From NCBI RefSeq assembly GCF_000176155.1, contig NZ_ACZO01000006.1:124001-188000 (forward strand): a stretch of DNA of 64,000 nt. The letters run 5' to 3'. A program made the translations under genes and the position numbers. The notes beneath the pieces were generated by a model that did not search any database, was not told the origin of the DNA, and saw only the letters and a program-made list of their open reading frames with translations. The DNA comes from Vibrio metschnikovii CIP 69.14. Lineage in GTDB: Bacteria; Pseudomonadota; Gammaproteobacteria; Enterobacterales; Vibrionaceae. Positions 10,042 to 19,596 of this stretch are shown here, piece by piece; position 1 is the stretch's first letter; each line of letters opens with the position of its first letter.

Positions 10042-11913
10042 ATGAAATTTAGTCAAAAAATTGTGGCAGCTTCATCTGCATTATTGTTGGTCATTGTCGT
10101 TTCATTGTCTGTGCAACAGTTGACGACGGTTCGCTCAGAAGTTCAAGCATTGGTGCACAGCAGTTTAAAAGAGATGGTTGCAGGGGTAAAAAACACCATT
10201 ACCTTAGATATGGGCAGTAAGAAGGGAATGGCCAAAACCATCACCGAAACCTTAGAACTTGATCCTTTAAATCGTCAATATGTAACCAATGTGCTAGAAA
10301 AACCAACGCTCAAAGGTAGCTTTTTATCCATTGGCTTAGGGTATGAATCTGATGGTTCAATGGTCGAAAATGACGATGGCTGGGAGCCAGGGAGTGATTA
10401 CGATCCAAGACGTCGCCCATGGTATATCGGCGCTAAAGCTCAGAATTCACTCGTCGTTACTGCGCCTTATGCTGACGCATCGACCAATAACATTATCATT
10501 TCTATTGGTACGCCTGTACGCCATGCCGGACGCTTTATCGGCGCGATGTTTTATGATTTAGAGCTCACTCAATTAGCGGAAATGGTCAATCGGATCAACC
10601 TGTTTGATGCGGGTTACCTGTTTATTGTGACTGCCGATGGCTCAACTATTGCTCACCCTGAGACTCGGTATAACGGTCAGAAATTGACCGCTTATTTGCC
10701 CGATGTTCAATTAAAAGAGGGACTAAAACAGGTTGATATTAATGGTCAGTCACATTTGGTGTATTTTAGTCATGTACCCAGTGAAAATTGGTATGTGGGG
10801 GCGGTGATTGATGAGTCGCTCGCATTCGTTGCTCTGACTAAATTACGCAATAGCTCGATTATTTATACTTTGATTGGGGTGATTGTCAGTATTATAGGTT
10901 TAACCTTACTAATTAATGTATTAATGCGCCCGCTGAGCGTGCTTAATCAAGCAATAAAAGATGTCGCTTCAGGACAAGGTGATTTAACTAAGCGTCTAGA
11001 TACCAATACCGATCAAGAGTTCGCAGAGCTTGCTCACGGCTTTAATACCTTTACTGAGACGTTACAAACGCAAATCAAACAATCGAAAGCGATTGGTGAG
11101 GAGATCATGCGTGGTGCTGAATTAACCATCATGAGCGTTGAAGGTTCATCTTCAGCGATGCGTTCTCAGTTACAAGAGCTTGAGCAATTAGCGACAGCGA
11201 TGCATGAAATGTCAGTAACCGCGACGGAAGTCGCCAATAACGCTCAAGGGGCCGCCTCTGCCGCAAAAGAAGCCGATGAAGCAACCATTGAGGGCTCGCA
11301 AGTCGTGAGTGTGACGACACAATCGATTGATAAGTTATCCGCGCATATTGAAATGGCCGTTAAAGAAGTTCAAGGCTTGGAGTCGGCAACGGCTAATATT
11401 GAAACGATTTTAAAAGTGATTAACGATATTGCGGATCAAACCAATCTATTAGCACTGAACGCGGCGATTGAAGCAGCGCGTGCGGGTGAATCGGGGCGTG
11501 GTTTTGCGGTTGTTGCTGATGAAGTACGTACGTTAGCGCAACGAACTCAGCAATCGACCACTGAAATTCGCGGTATGATTGAGCAACTGCAAATCGGCTC
11601 TAGCTCGGTCTCGAAAGCAATGAAAGAGAGTAAAGATACCGCGGTAGATGTCGTTGCCAAAGCACAGTTAGCCGATGGTGCATTACAGCGTATCCGTCAT
11701 GCCATTCAGCAAATCAGTGACATGAACTTACAGATTGCTTCTGCAGCAGAGCAGCAAAGCTTGGTGGCCGAAGAAATTAACAGCAATACGGTGAAGATAA
11801 AAGATTTATCAACCCAAGTTTCTGATTCTGCAGAAGAAGCAAATATTGCCATGCAAGTTCAAGCTGAGAACGTGCGTGAGCAAGACGCCATTTTAGGTAA
11901 ATTTATTGTCTGA
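10042..11913 (+). CDS. Methyl-accepting chemotaxis protein with amino-acid-type dCache sensor
   Basis: This 623-residue chemoreceptor has a first membrane helix (about 7-27), a periplasmic dCache domain (about 30-270), a second membrane helix (about 273-296), HAMP and a cytoplasmic signalling domain whose tip contains [16 protein letters not shown]. In the sensor, DPRRRPWY (121-128), APYAD (141-145) and FYDLEL match the pattern of amino-acid-binding dCache domains. The gene occupies the position of the V. cholerae receptor Mlp24/McpX, which senses amino acids, so the ligand is inferred to be similar. There is no C-terminal CheR-binding pentapeptide. A good ribosome site (AGAGGG) and a sigma-28-like promoter precede it. 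Confidence 0.92.
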   Translation: MKFSQKIVAASSALLLVIVVSLSVQQLTTVRSEVQALVHSSLKEMVAGVKNTITLDMGSKKGMAKTITETLELDPLNRQYVTNVLEKPTLKGSFLSIGLGYESDGSMVENDDGWEPGSDYDPRRRPWYIGAKAQNSLVVTAPYADASTNNIIISIGTPVRHAGRFIGAMFYDLELTQLAEMVNRINLFDAGYLFIVTADGSTIAHPETRYNGQKLTAYLPDVQLKEGLKQVDINGQSHLVYFSHVPSENWYVGAVIDESLAFVALTKLRNSSIIYTLIGVIVSIIGLTLLINVLMRPLSVLNQAIKDVASGQGDLTKRLDTNTDQEFAELAHGFNTFTETLQTQIKQSKAIGEEIMRGAELTIMSVEGSSSAMRSQLQELEQLATAMHEMSVTATEVANNAQGAASAAKEADEATIEGSQVVSVTTQSIDKLSAHIEMAVKEVQGLESATANIETILKVINDIADQTNLLALNAAIEAARAGESGRGFAVVADEVRTLAQRTQQSTTEIRGMIEQLQIGSSSVSKAMKESKDTAVDVVAKAQLADGALQRIRHAIQQISDMNLQIASAAEQQSLVAEEINSNTVKIKDLSTQVSDSAEEANIAMQVQAENVREQDAILGKFIV

Positions 11914-11940
11914 TATCGTTTATCGATAGTCAGTCGTAAT

Positions 11941-11976
11941 AAAAAACCGCTTCGTTAATAACGGGGCGGTTTTTTT
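11941..11976. terminator. Bidirectional terminator between the MCP gene and bcp
   Basis: An A-run and ACCGC (11946-11950) pair with GCGGT (11966-11970) followed by seven T. Internal CGTT/ACG pairing extends the stem. Flanking A and T runs allow termination of both converging genes. Confidence 0.85.
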
Positions 11977-12004
11977 CGTTGCCGAGGAGAGTTTTCAGGT
12001 AGGC

Positions 12005-12472
12005 TTAGTGCTGGTTTAAGTAGTTAAGAACCACCTGATGATGATCTTTGGTTTTAAACTTATCAAACACATGGGCGACGTTACCTTGTTCATCAATTAA
12101 AAAACTGATCCGATGCAGGCCATCGTAAGTTTTACCCATGAATTTTTTCTCCCCCCAAACGCCAAATTGATCCGCTAACTGATGATCTTCATCGGATAAT
12201 AACGTGAAGTTAAGCTTATCACGCTCGATAAACTTACCTAACCGAGCAACAGGGTCAACACTGACACCAAGTACCACCACATTGTGTGCGGCAAGTTCTG
12301 CTTGAATATCACGTAAACCTTGCGCTTGTACGGTACAACCTGGAGTCATGGCTTTTGGATAAAAATACAGCAGTACTTTTTTTCCTGCAAAGTCAGCCAG
12401 TGAGATGGGATTGCCATGTTGATCAAGGCGAGTCAGCGTCGGTGCCGTTGAACCTACGTGTAGAGGAGTCAT
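12005..12472 (-). CDS. bcp: Thioredoxin-dependent thiol peroxidase Bcp, one-cysteine form
   Basis: This 155-residue peroxiredoxin of the Bcp/PrxQ class reduces hydrogen peroxide and organic peroxides. The peroxidatic cysteine is Cys46 in YPKAMTPGCTVQ. E. coli Bcp has a second cysteine five residues later (CTVQAC) and another near residue 99; here these positions are CTVQAQ and HQLADQ, and Cys46 is the only cysteine in the protein. It must therefore recycle without an internal disulfide. It lies 16 bases downstream of the gcvR-like gene, the same pairing as in E. coli and V. cholerae. Confidence 0.94.
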   Translation of the reverse strand: MTPLHVGSTAPTLTRLDQHGNPISLADFAGKKVLLYFYPKAMTPGCTVQAQGLRDIQAELAAHNVVVLGVSVDPVARLGKFIERDKLNFTLLSDEDHQLADQFGVWGEKKFMGKTYDGLHRISFLIDEQGNVAHVFDKFKTKDHHQVVLNYLNQH

Positions 12473-12488
12473 GGTGATTCTTTTCCTT

Positions 12489-13031
12489 TTATTGACTGTT
12501 TTTTATGAAATTGAGCGAGCCACGTACAGCCAGTTGATGACAGAGTGCAGCAAACTCTTCTTGTAATTGCATAAGATTATAGTCGGCATTGACTTGAGCA
12601 GTAATCGCGATATGAAATTGGTCATGCTCTGTGCTGAGCTTTGATTTGTGAATTGTTTGTGCACTCAATGAAGCCATGCCGATATGCCGTTCGGCAAAAA
12701 AATGAGTGAATTTTTCAGTTAAGCCAAGTTTATCGTCAGATTCGACATACACTTCAACGCTATAAGCATAATGTGGCTGATGATGCGGAGAGGTTCGTTT
12801 CATCATTGTGATAAGATCGTGTTGTTGTCCGAGCAACGGAAGGGTGCTTTCGATACGAGTAATACTATTTGTATTGCCAGAGACCAACATAATTAAAGTA
12901 AATTCATTGCCAAATAAAGCAATCCGGCTATCAATAATATTACCACCAGCTTGAGTCACCAGCTGGATAACTTGGTTACAAATACCCGCACGGTCAGAGC
13001 CTATAGCGGTTATCACGAGATGTTGAATCAT
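12489..13031 (-). CDS. gcvR: Glycine cleavage system transcriptional repressor GcvR
   Basis: This is a 180-residue protein made of two ACT domains, the first opening MIQHLVITAIGSDRAGICNQ and the second near residues 95-170 (YSVEVYVESDDKLGLTEKF). GcvR binds glycine and acts on the activator GcvA to control the gcv operon; it does not bind DNA itself. I prefer the ATG at 13031, which gives the family start, over an upstream one at 13070. The ribosome site is weak. bcp follows after 16 bases, so they are probably co-transcribed. Confidence 0.88.
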   Translation of the reverse strand: MIQHLVITAIGSDRAGICNQVIQLVTQAGGNIIDSRIALFGNEFTLIMLVSGNTNSITRIESTLPLLGQQHDLITMMKRTSPHHQPHYAYSVEVYVESDDKLGLTEKFTHFFAERHIGMASLSAQTIHKSKLSTEHDQFHIAITAQVNADYNLMQLQEEFAALCHQLAVRGSLNFIKNSQ

Positions 13032-13453
13032 AAGGCCACTTGAGTTGAATGTTTTCATTGATGTTAACACAGTTAATAAGCGATATAAAAATCGTACATC
13101 CGGTGAATGGTCATGAGTTAATCATGGCTGATAACCTTCTTACTTAAGTTTGACAACAAGTAGGTGAAACCGGTGTAGATCATGCCTATCCGACGCTGTC
13201 ATGGCATTCTCGACGTTTGCTTAGCCATAACCATATCGTTTGCTTTGCGTATAGAGATCATTCATTGACCGCCCACTTGCAACGCTAAGTCGTTTAGGTA
13301 TATAACCCAACTAAGATCAAGTAAGGTTCAGTGGCGCTGGTATAAGATTTGATAAATATTCACGGTTAGGTGTCATTTAAGCAGATTTCCCCCCTTGTGT
13401 TTTTTAAGTGCCATGCAGTACCATGCAAAAGTTATCAATTTAGGGAGATAGAC
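13032..13453. other. Long divergent intergenic region gcvR-dapA
   Basis: No convincing gene is visible in these 422 bases. A plausible sigma-70 promoter toward dapA is TTGCAA (13277-13282) with TATATA (13299-13304) at 16-base spacing, which would leave a leader of about 145 bases. Near the dapA start, ATGCA occurs twice (in CCATGCAGTACCATGCA). I looked for a lysine riboswitch signature and did not see one. Confidence 0.4.
13277..13304 (+). promoter_or_regulatory. Candidate sigma-70 promoter of dapA
   Basis: TTGCAA and TATATA are spaced by 16 bases and lie about 150 bases before the dapA ATG. The choice rests only on consensus match. Confidence 0.35.
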
Positions 13454-14332
13454 ATGTTTTCAGGAAGTATCGTCGCGTTAATTACGCCTTTCGACCATGA
13501 CGGTGAAGTAGACTACGTTAGTTTACAAAAATTAGTCGATTATCATGTCGCAGCAGGAACCGACGCGATTGTTTCTGTGGGTACTACTGGTGAGTCATCG
13601 ACCCTTTCGGTAGAAGAACATGTCAAAGTCGTGGCGAAAACGGTCGAGTTTTCTGCTGGGCGTATACCAGTCATTGCTGGAACCGGTGCCAATGCGACTC
13701 ATGAATCCGTGACGTTTAGTCGTTTACTGAATAATACTGGAATCGCGGGTTATCTGAGTGTCACTCCTTATTATAATAAGCCGACTCAAGAGGGGCTATT
13801 TCAGCACTATAAAGCGATCAGTCAAGAAACGGATATTCCGGTTATTCTTTATAACGTGCCGAGCCGAACGGCTGTTGACTTAAAACCAGAAACGGTTGCT
13901 CGTTTAGCGGAACTAAAAAATATTGTTGCACTCAAAGACGCAACGGGTGATTTAAGTCGTATTGCGTTGCATCGTGAGTTGTGCGGTGACCAGTTTATTT
14001 TGCTGAGTGGCGATGACGCGACTGGGCTTGAGTTTGTTAAACTGGGTGGTAAAGGAGTTATCTCGGTTACCAATAATATTGCCGCTGCAGATATGGCTCA
14101 AATGATGTCACTTGCGCTTTCCGGTCAGTTTGCGGAAGCGGAGGTCATCAATCAACGTTTAATGCCTCTCCATAAGGGGTTGTTTGTTGAGTCTAGCCCC
14201 ATTCCGGTGAAGTGGGCCGCCCATAAATTGGGTTTAATTGCACACGGTCATTTACGTTTGCCTTTGACTGAGCTTTCAGAATCTGCTCGCCCGTTCGTTG
14301 CCCAAGCTATGACAGAAGCTTGTATTCTATAA
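13454..14332 (+). CDS. dapA: 4-hydroxy-tetrahydrodipicolinate synthase
   Basis: DapA condenses pyruvate with aspartate semialdehyde in the first committed step of lysine and diaminopimelate synthesis. From the ATG after GGGAG the protein has 292 residues, exactly the E. coli length. Schiff-base Lys161 ([10 protein letters not shown]), Tyr133 (LYNVPSRT), Tyr107 (YYNKP) and Thr44 (VGTTGESS) all fall at E. coli numbering. A longer frame to the left would be an unneeded extension. bamC follows after 42 bases, a conserved pairing, and asd, which makes one substrate, is also in this window. Confidence 0.97.
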   Translation: MFSGSIVALITPFDHDGEVDYVSLQKLVDYHVAAGTDAIVSVGTTGESSTLSVEEHVKVVAKTVEFSAGRIPVIAGTGANATHESVTFSRLLNNTGIAGYLSVTPYYNKPTQEGLFQHYKAISQETDIPVILYNVPSRTAVDLKPETVARLAELKNIVALKDATGDLSRIALHRELCGDQFILLSGDDATGLEFVKLGGKGVISVTNNIAAADMAQMMSLALSGQFAEAEVINQRLMPLHKGLFVESSPIPVKWAAHKLGLIAHGHLRLPLTELSESARPFVAQAMTEACIL

Positions 14333-14374
14333 CGTTTTACGGCTGAGTCTCTTCTCAGCAACTTAGGAGTTTCA

Positions 14375-15391
14375 ATGAAGTTATCCCACCAGCTGGTTGT
14401 TGGTTCGCTGGCTGTATTGGTGTTGAGTGCTTGTTCAAGTAGTCCGGCACAGCGGCGTCAAGCAAAAAATGATTTTGCCTACTTAGAGACCAAACCATTA
14501 ACGCCTTGGGTATTACCTGAAGGTGCGTTACCTCAGTTTTACCCTAACTATACGATTCCCGAAGGACAATTTCCTGGAAAAATTGGCCGGAAAGTGGATA
14601 TTCGTCCACCTCAACAAATTCTTGAGTTAATTCCTGGCGCTCGTGCGGAACGGCAAAATGGTGAAGTGACGTTGTGGATGATTCGTCAAGATGAAGCCGA
14701 TAGAGTATGGCAAACGGCATTAACCATGATGGAAGAGCGAGGCATTGGCGCGGTAGAGCAGAGCGATAATCGTGTCGAAACCAGTTGGATTAATTGGGTC
14801 TCTGAAGATGAGGACACCACGCTTGGTAGCCGCTATGAGTTAACTCGCGTTGAGGCTAATAATCGCTTTGGTTTTAAAATTTCCCTGATAGATTGGCGGG
14901 AAGATGGCAAGTCAATGCCGGTGACCGCAAGTAATAAAGAACGTTATAACGCTTTTATGACCAATTTAGTCACCAGCCGCTATGATCAGCAAGTACGAGA
15001 AGAAGCGACGCGTCGAGCGCAAGAGTTAGTCAAGCAGATACCCATCACGATGGGCTCCGACCGTAGTGGTTTACCGGTGATCATTGCTCGTACGCCTTAT
15101 GATGTGTTATGGCAGCGTTTACCGACTTTATTACCTGAGATGGGCTTTACTATTGAAGAGCGCAATCAGTCACAGGGCACCATCAAAGCGAAGTACGCGT
15201 CCCCCGATGATCAATTTTGGAATCACATAGGTGTCAAGCCAATGAATCTAAGAGCGGGCACTTATACCTTCTTATTTGGTGATTTAGGCAACCGAACGTC
15301 AGTCAACGTAACCAACTCGGCAGGTAAACCTGTTGAGGAAGAGCTACTGAAAGAGATGGCTCCGGTACTGGCTGCGATTGCAGAGAAATAG
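14375..15391 (+). CDS. bamC: Outer membrane protein assembly lipoprotein BamC
   Basis: BamC (NlpB) is a lipoprotein subunit of the BAM complex that folds beta-barrel proteins into the outer membrane. The N-terminus ends in the lipobox LSAC, giving a lipidated Cys20. After it come the unstructured segment that binds BamD (about residues 21-95, including PEGALPQFYPNYTIPEGQ) and two helix-grip domains (about 100-210 and 225-335). The 338-residue length is normal. It is downstream of dapA and probably shares its transcript. Confidence 0.94.
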   Translation: MKLSHQLVVGSLAVLVLSACSSSPAQRRQAKNDFAYLETKPLTPWVLPEGALPQFYPNYTIPEGQFPGKIGRKVDIRPPQQILELIPGARAERQNGEVTLWMIRQDEADRVWQTALTMMEERGIGAVEQSDNRVETSWINWVSEDEDTTLGSRYELTRVEANNRFGFKISLIDWREDGKSMPVTASNKERYNAFMTNLVTSRYDQQVREEATRRAQELVKQIPITMGSDRSGLPVIIARTPYDVLWQRLPTLLPEMGFTIEERNQSQGTIKAKYASPDDQFWNHIGVKPMNLRAGTYTFLFGDLGNRTSVNVTNSAGKPVEEELLKEMAPVLAAIAEK

Positions 15392-15420
15392 TTTGATACT
15401 AAGTAACCAATTATAGCGAT

Positions 15421-15455
15421 GAGGGATACTAATGATCAGTATCCCTCTCTTTTTT
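15421..15455. terminator. Terminator after bamC, overlapping the end of the DUF2897 gene
   Basis: GAGGGATACT and AGTATCCCTC form a perfect 10-base-pair stem with a 7-base loop, followed by TCTTTTTT on the plus strand. The stop codon and last sense codons of the opposing DUF2897 gene (stop at 15429) are inside the stem. Confidence 0.9.
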
Positions 15456-15686
15456 AGCTTGTTCTTTTTTTTCTGTTTCCTGCTCTGATGGCGTCGGTTC
15501 TGAGGAATCAAGTTCGGCAGTCATCGATTGCAGTTTTTTGTCTAGCTCGCTGAGCTTTTCAAAGTCCTTTTTTTTGCTCATGGGTTGGAATTTGATTTTG
15601 GAGAGGTATTTGAGCGCCGCTAAATTACCAATAATCAGGCTCATGGCAGCAATTGAAATCACCCATGGGTTGAATAAAAAGTCCAT
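15429..15686 (-). CDS. DUF2897 family small membrane protein
   Basis: This 85-residue protein has one N-terminal membrane helix (about residues 7-28, PWVISIAAMSLIIGNLAALK) followed by a highly charged lysine/glutamate-rich tail that may form a coiled coil. It matches my memory of DUF2897 proteins of Vibrionaceae. The function is unknown. It lies 11 bases after the M15 peptidase gene on the same strand, so the unit yffB-dapE-M15-DUF2897 is probably one operon. Confidence 0.75.
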   Translation of the reverse strand: MDFLFNPWVISIAAMSLIIGNLAALKYLSKIKFQPMSKKKDFEKLSELDKKLQSMTAELDSSEPTPSEQETEKKEQAKKERDTDH

Positions 15687-15697
15687 ATCCGTCCTGC

Positions 15698-16372
15698 CTA
15701 TGCAATATTGATGATGTACTGATTGTAGATCGTCTCTAGGTTTTGTAATACGGTTTGTTTGCCTAATAGCTGTTCTGGTGCTAATTGTTCGGCGAGTACG
15801 TCAAGGGTTAATTGTGTTAAGCACCTTTCCGCGGTCAGTCGGTGACTAATATGCCAAGGTTCAAAGGCGACCCCGATACCATTCTGTTGGTAAGGGAAAA
15901 AAAATCCAAACGGTTCGATATGTGCTTTTAACCATAAATAGAAAGGGTGTTGATGAGCCTGCAAATATTCCCAAGGTTCTAGCTGTAATGACTCTCCGGC
16001 TGGTAATCCATGACGATCAAAAACGTCAAAATCGGTTCCCCAGTGATGGCGACTTGCGCCAGGTAACGCTGACCAACGTAAAATAGCCCATACTCGTTGT
16101 TCTTCTGAGTAATGAGCGGTATCAATAGGCTGACTTGCTTCATCTAAGATCGCGAGTTCGCCACTCATTTTACGATTCCATATACTCTGCTGACGTGCAA
16201 AAGATCGAAAGCCGCTGGCGATATTAAAATTAAATCCAGCTGAATCGACCGCTTGTTTTAAAGCAAGCAGATCTTGGCTTACCTCTGGGTGAACCCAAAA
16301 GTTTTTTTGGCCAACGATCACCGCATTGAGGTGATCGTCGGTTTTTCCGGTTAATTGTTCAGGTGACATCAT
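15698..16372 (-). CDS. M15 family D-alanyl-D-alanine carboxypeptidase-like protein
   Basis: This 224-residue protein carries the zinc motifs of VanY-type M15 peptidases: [13 protein letters not shown] (metal His and Asp) and FEPWHISHR (catalytic Glu and metal His), plus [15 protein letters not shown]. Such enzymes trim D-Ala from peptidoglycan stem peptides. No signal peptide is visible at the chosen start, so its export is unclear. The ATG overlaps the dapE stop as ATGA; a second ATG follows directly. Coupling to dapE places it with cell-wall precursor genes. Confidence 0.87.
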   Translation of the reverse strand: MMSPEQLTGKTDDHLNAVIVGQKNFWVHPEVSQDLLALKQAVDSAGFNFNIASGFRSFARQQSIWNRKMSGELAILDEASQPIDTAHYSEEQRVWAILRWSALPGASRHHWGTDFDVFDRHGLPAGESLQLEPWEYLQAHQHPFYLWLKAHIEPFGFFFPYQQNGIGVAFEPWHISHRLTAERCLTQLTLDVLAEQLAPEQLLGKQTVLQNLETIYNQYIINIA

Positions 16373-17505
16373 TGGCCGAAAAGGTGCTCCAGCACGTTTT
16401 GATACATGTCCGTGAGTTTTTCTAAATCTGCGATGCTGACACATTCATTGACTTTATGAATGGTGGCATTGACAGGTCCTAACTCGACGACCTGTGCGCC
16501 CATTTTAGCAATAAAGCGGCCATCAGAAGTGCCTCCAGTGGTTAATAACTGGGGCTGTTGATGATTGACCTCTTGGACAGCGCAAACAACCGCATCAAGT
16601 AGCGAGCCGGCATCAGTCAGAAAAGGATCGCCACTCAATGTCCATTTTAGCTCATAGTCTAAACCATGCGCATCCAATACCGAGTGAACGCGGCGTTTGA
16701 TCTCTTGCTCGGTCAATTCGGTACTAAATCGGAAATTGAATTGCACGCTAAATTCGCCAGGTATCACATTTGACGCGCCCGTTCCTGCTTGCAAGTTCGG
16801 GATTTGGAAGCTGGTTGGCGGAAAGTAAGCATTGCCGTTATCCCACGTGGTTGCCGCGAGTTCCGCTAAAGCGGGTAGCGCTTGATGTACGGGGTTACTG
16901 GCTAAATGAGGGTAAGCAACATGGCCTTGTGTTCCTTTAATGGTCAGATCACCGGTGATCGAACCACGACGCCCATTTTTAACAACATCGCCGACCTTTA
17001 AGGTACTAGAAGGTTCGCCGACAATACACATATCAATCAGCTCATTGCGAGCCATTAACGTATCAACCACTTTAGTGGTCCCGTTAATAAAAGGGCCTTC
17101 TTCATCAGAGGTAATTAAAAAACCGATGGACCCCTTGTGATTGGGATGTTTCGCTAAAAAGCGTTCCACCGCCACTATCATGCAAGCTAATGAGCCTTTC
17201 ATATCCGCGGCACCACGACCATGCAGATAGCCATCAATGACGGTTGGTTCAAAGGGCGGTGTGTGCCACTGAAAAAGAGGTCCTGCTGGGACTACATCGG
17301 TATGACCTGCAAACACAAACAAAGGACCTTCGGTTCCTTTACGAGCCCAAAAGTTGGTCGTATCTTCGAAGATCATCGGCTCAATATTAAAGCCCAGCGC
17401 GATAAGGCGTTCAATCATCACCTGTTGGCAACCTGCATCATTTGGGGTGACGGATTCGCGACTAATCAAATCTTTTGCCAGCGCGAGTACGGGGCTATCT
17501 ATCAT
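16369..17505 (-). CDS. dapE: Succinyl-diaminopimelate desuccinylase
   Basis: DapE hydrolyses N-succinyl-L,L-diaminopimelate in the lysine and peptidoglycan pathway. The 378-residue M20 family protein has the metal site His68 ([11 protein letters not shown]), Asp101 (RGAADMKGS), the catalytic/ligand pair Glu135-Glu136 ([12 protein letters not shown]), and CIVGEPSS. It begins 2 bases after the yffB stop and overlaps the M15 gene. Confidence 0.97.
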   Translation of the reverse strand: MIDSPVLALAKDLISRESVTPNDAGCQQVMIERLIALGFNIEPMIFEDTTNFWARKGTEGPLFVFAGHTDVVPAGPLFQWHTPPFEPTVIDGYLHGRGAADMKGSLACMIVAVERFLAKHPNHKGSIGFLITSDEEGPFINGTTKVVDTLMARNELIDMCIVGEPSSTLKVGDVVKNGRRGSITGDLTIKGTQGHVAYPHLASNPVHQALPALAELAATTWDNGNAYFPPTSFQIPNLQAGTGASNVIPGEFSVQFNFRFSTELTEQEIKRRVHSVLDAHGLDYELKWTLSGDPFLTDAGSLLDAVVCAVQEVNHQQPQLLTTGGTSDGRFIAKMGAQVVELGPVNATIHKVNECVSIADLEKLTDMYQNVLEHLFGQ

Positions 17506-17507
17506 CC

Positions 17508-17870
17508 TTATTGTCCTTGTGGTGATGGAAAAAGAGTAGCGTAATCATCGGTACTAAAACCGACATAGAGTAACTTCTCGATACGTAAAATAGGGCGTTT
17601 AATCATCGCAGGTTGGTCAAGCAACAAAGGGAGAGCGGTCGTTTCATTGAGGTTCTCTTTTTGCTGTGGGCTCAATTGGCGATAAGTCGTTCCCCGTTTA
17701 TTGATCACATTCTGCCAACCGAGTGCTTGAAAAAACTCATTCACTAACTCAGCAGTAATACCATCTTTTCGGTAATCATGAAATTGATATTCGACCCCTT
17801 TGGCGTCTAACCATTTTCGCGCTTTTTTGATGGTGTCACAGTTGGGGATACCGTAAAGAGTAATAAGCAT
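17508..17870 (-). CDS. yffB: ArsC/Spx-family reductase YffB
   Basis: This is a 120-residue thioredoxin-fold protein of the ArsC-like family. It opens [20 protein letters not shown], with a single cysteine at residue 11 and none of the HNPRCSKSR signature of true arsenate reductases. YffB of E. coli and Pseudomonas is linked genetically to dapE, as here, with a 2-base gap. A glutathione-dependent thiol reductase role has been proposed for the family. It is probably the first gene of the operon. Confidence 0.88.
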   Translation of the reverse strand: MLITLYGIPNCDTIKKARKWLDAKGVEYQFHDYRKDGITAELVNEFFQALGWQNVINKRGTTYRQLSPQQKENLNETTALPLLLDQPAMIKRPILRIEKLLYVGFSTDDYATLFPSPQGQ

Positions 17871-18166
17871 AAGATTCCTTTTCCTCGCTCTGGTGCCAAT
17901 TTATTGTGATTATTGGCCCGTTAACAATAGGGGTGAATTCAGTGTCTAAATCCTAACAGGAAGCGTAAGCGGTGACAAAAAAACCTATTTGGCGGTTTGC
18001 TATTGTTAAGATGATTTGGCTGTGTATGTACAAAAAACATACGGATGACAGGTTAAGGATAAGAAAGTGGTTCGGTAGCACCACCGATTGGCTTGTTATT
18101 GATCGAACGCAACATCTTAACTGACAAAACAGAAATAATGTGCTCTGCACCATTTAGGAGGTATCA

Positions 18167-18454
18167 ATGGAATTGAGTCCTGTTTTTGCAAGGCGTTTGT
18201 ATCTCGCCTTATTAGTTGAAAGCCTTGAACGGCCAAATGTCCCTAAGTTGATTGAAAAAACCGGATGGCCGCGTCGCACCATTCAGGATGTGATCAAAGC
18301 GATGCCGGGGATCGGAATTGAGCTCAGCTTTGTTCAAGATGGACGTCGTCATAATGATGGCTATTATCGGTTATCGGATTGGGGACCGTTTGATAGTCAA
18401 TGGGTCATCCAACGTAAAGCGGCGATTGCAGCAAGCCTTGGATTTCATGCTTAA
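18167..18454 (+). CDS. Winged helix-turn-helix domain protein
   Basis: This 95-residue basic protein consists almost wholly of a helix-turn-helix domain: helices around residues 22-34 (NVPKLIEKTGWP) and 36-46 (RTIQDVIKAMP), then a wing-like hairpin, LSFVQDGRRHNDGYYRLSDWG. It has a very strong ribosome site (TAGGAGG). No ligand domain is present, so it may be a small DNA-binding regulator; the target is unknown. The 296 bases upstream, back to yffB, contain no other clear gene. Confidence 0.75.
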   Translation: MELSPVFARRLYLALLVESLERPNVPKLIEKTGWPRRTIQDVIKAMPGIGIELSFVQDGRRHNDGYYRLSDWGPFDSQWVIQRKAAIAASLGFHA

Positions 18455-18477
18455 GCCAGTCTATGCTGGCTTTTTTT
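18453..18477 (+). terminator. Terminator overlapping the stop of the wHTH gene
   Basis: AAGCCAG pairs with CTGGCTT across a 6-base loop and runs into seven T. The stem starts within the stop codon. It separates the gene from the converging DUF2956 gene, whose stop is at 18479. Confidence 0.85.
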
Positions 18478-18478
18478 A

Positions 18479-18823
18479 TCAACTGGTTTTTGTTGAGAGA
18501 TAAACAATAAACCCCATCCAACTGATGATTAACAGTCCCCATGGTAACCATGGCTTTGATTTTGCGCTGGGTTTGGCTGGGAGTGGCATGACTTCTTTCG
18601 TCGTATTCTCTACAGTGTTTTTTAATTGCTGAGACTTTTTTTTGGCTCTATCGGCCTGACGGCTTTTCTCTTTTTGTTGTTTCTTATAGAGCGCGATACC
18701 TTTTTCTATACCTTGCGCAATTAACTTGGTTTGTTCTTTCGTTTGGCCCGGTTTTTGTGAGGCTTTAGCAATAGCTTGTGCTTCTTGCTGAGTTTGTGGT
18801 GACGGAATAATGGTCTGTTTCAT
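18479..18823 (-). CDS. DUF2956 family protein
   Basis: This is a 114-residue protein with a highly charged N-terminal two thirds containing QKPGQTKEQTKLIAQGIEKG, the hallmark of DUF2956, then a lysine-rich predicted coil and one C-terminal membrane helix (about residues 92-110). It is likely tail-anchored in the inner membrane. The function is unknown. Confidence 0.82.
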   Translation of the reverse strand: MKQTIIPSPQTQQEAQAIAKASQKPGQTKEQTKLIAQGIEKGIALYKKQQKEKSRQADRAKKKSQQLKNTVENTTKEVMPLPAKPSAKSKPWLPWGLLIISWMGFIVYLSTKTS

Positions 18824-18979
18824 TAATAACCCCTTTTCAATATTGATCAGATTAACATGCCTTGATTCATTTCCTCAACTGAGGACGAGTAAGGTTAAAA
18901 CTTGAGTTGTTAAGGCATAGGCGATGAGTAAGGATTACGTTAAAGTAGCAGGCATAATAGTATGAATTTATGATGTATT

Positions 18980-19441
18980 ATGCGATATCCGATCGAACAC
19001 TATGACCGTTATGGTTACCTTAATGCTTCGTTATGGCTCTGGTTGGGCTGGTTGTTTTTAGCTCGCGCTTGGGTCGTTTTTGTGGTGGCAGGAGTAAGCC
19101 GAGAACATGGTTCAACCATTCTGAGTTTTGTGTATCCCGATCACGATATGCTGTACTTAGGGTTAATGACTGGTTTACCTAGCTTACTATTGATGTGGCT
19201 TATTCACCTTAGACAAGAGCAGCGACGTTTACTTATCGCCGGTTTCCGTTTAGGACGCGCCATGACCCTTTGTGTACTGATTATCCAATTAGTACAAACG
19301 GTTTATCATGTTTATTTAGATCATGGCGCATTCCAGTGGGCTAATGCATTGACGCTGCTCATCTTACTGTGGTTTGGTTTTTACTTGATACGTAGTCGTC
19401 GAGTTAAAGCGTGCTTTGATTCTTCTGGCCCGCTGAGTTGA
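18980..19441 (+). CDS. DUF2919 family membrane protein
   Basis: This 153-residue protein begins MRYPIEHYDRYGYLNASLWL, matching DUF2919 proteins, with about four membrane helices (residues about 17-40, 55-75, 90-110 and 120-140). The function is unknown. It sits directly upstream of the flagellin cluster but is separated from it by a sigma-28-type promoter. No strong ribosome site is visible. Confidence 0.8.
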   Translation: MRYPIEHYDRYGYLNASLWLWLGWLFLARAWVVFVVAGVSREHGSTILSFVYPDHDMLYLGLMTGLPSLLLMWLIHLRQEQRRLLIAGFRLGRAMTLCVLIIQLVQTVYHVYLDHGAFQWANALTLLILLWFGFYLIRSRRVKACFDSSGPLS

Positions 19442-19527
19442 CGGTTATTGATTATGCACCCAAATCTACCTTGTCGGGTGATCTTCTTATTTCATTGCCG
19501 ATCATTAATGGTGATCGGTATCATGAC

Positions 19528-19554
19528 TCAAGATTTTTTTCATTTTGCCGATAC
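19528..19554 (+). promoter_or_regulatory. Sigma-28 (FliA) promoter of the first flagellin gene
   Basis: TCAAGATT-N11-GCCGATAC matches the FliA consensus TAAAGTTT-N11-GCCGATAA in 13 of 16 positions with exact spacing. It is 43 bases before the flagellin ATG. Confidence 0.8.
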
Positions 19555-19596
19555 GCTAGTTAAGTATTTGTTCACAGAGCAATTTGATAAAACAGC

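Noticed and set aside
13032..13453. Lysine riboswitch before dapA
   Set aside because: The leader is long, but I could not find the conserved purine-rich core or paired arms of that riboswitch.
17953..18153. Minus-strand open frame of 66 codons before the wHTH gene
   Set aside because: No ribosome site, cysteine- and phenylalanine-rich random composition, and it covers the probable promoter of the wHTH gene.
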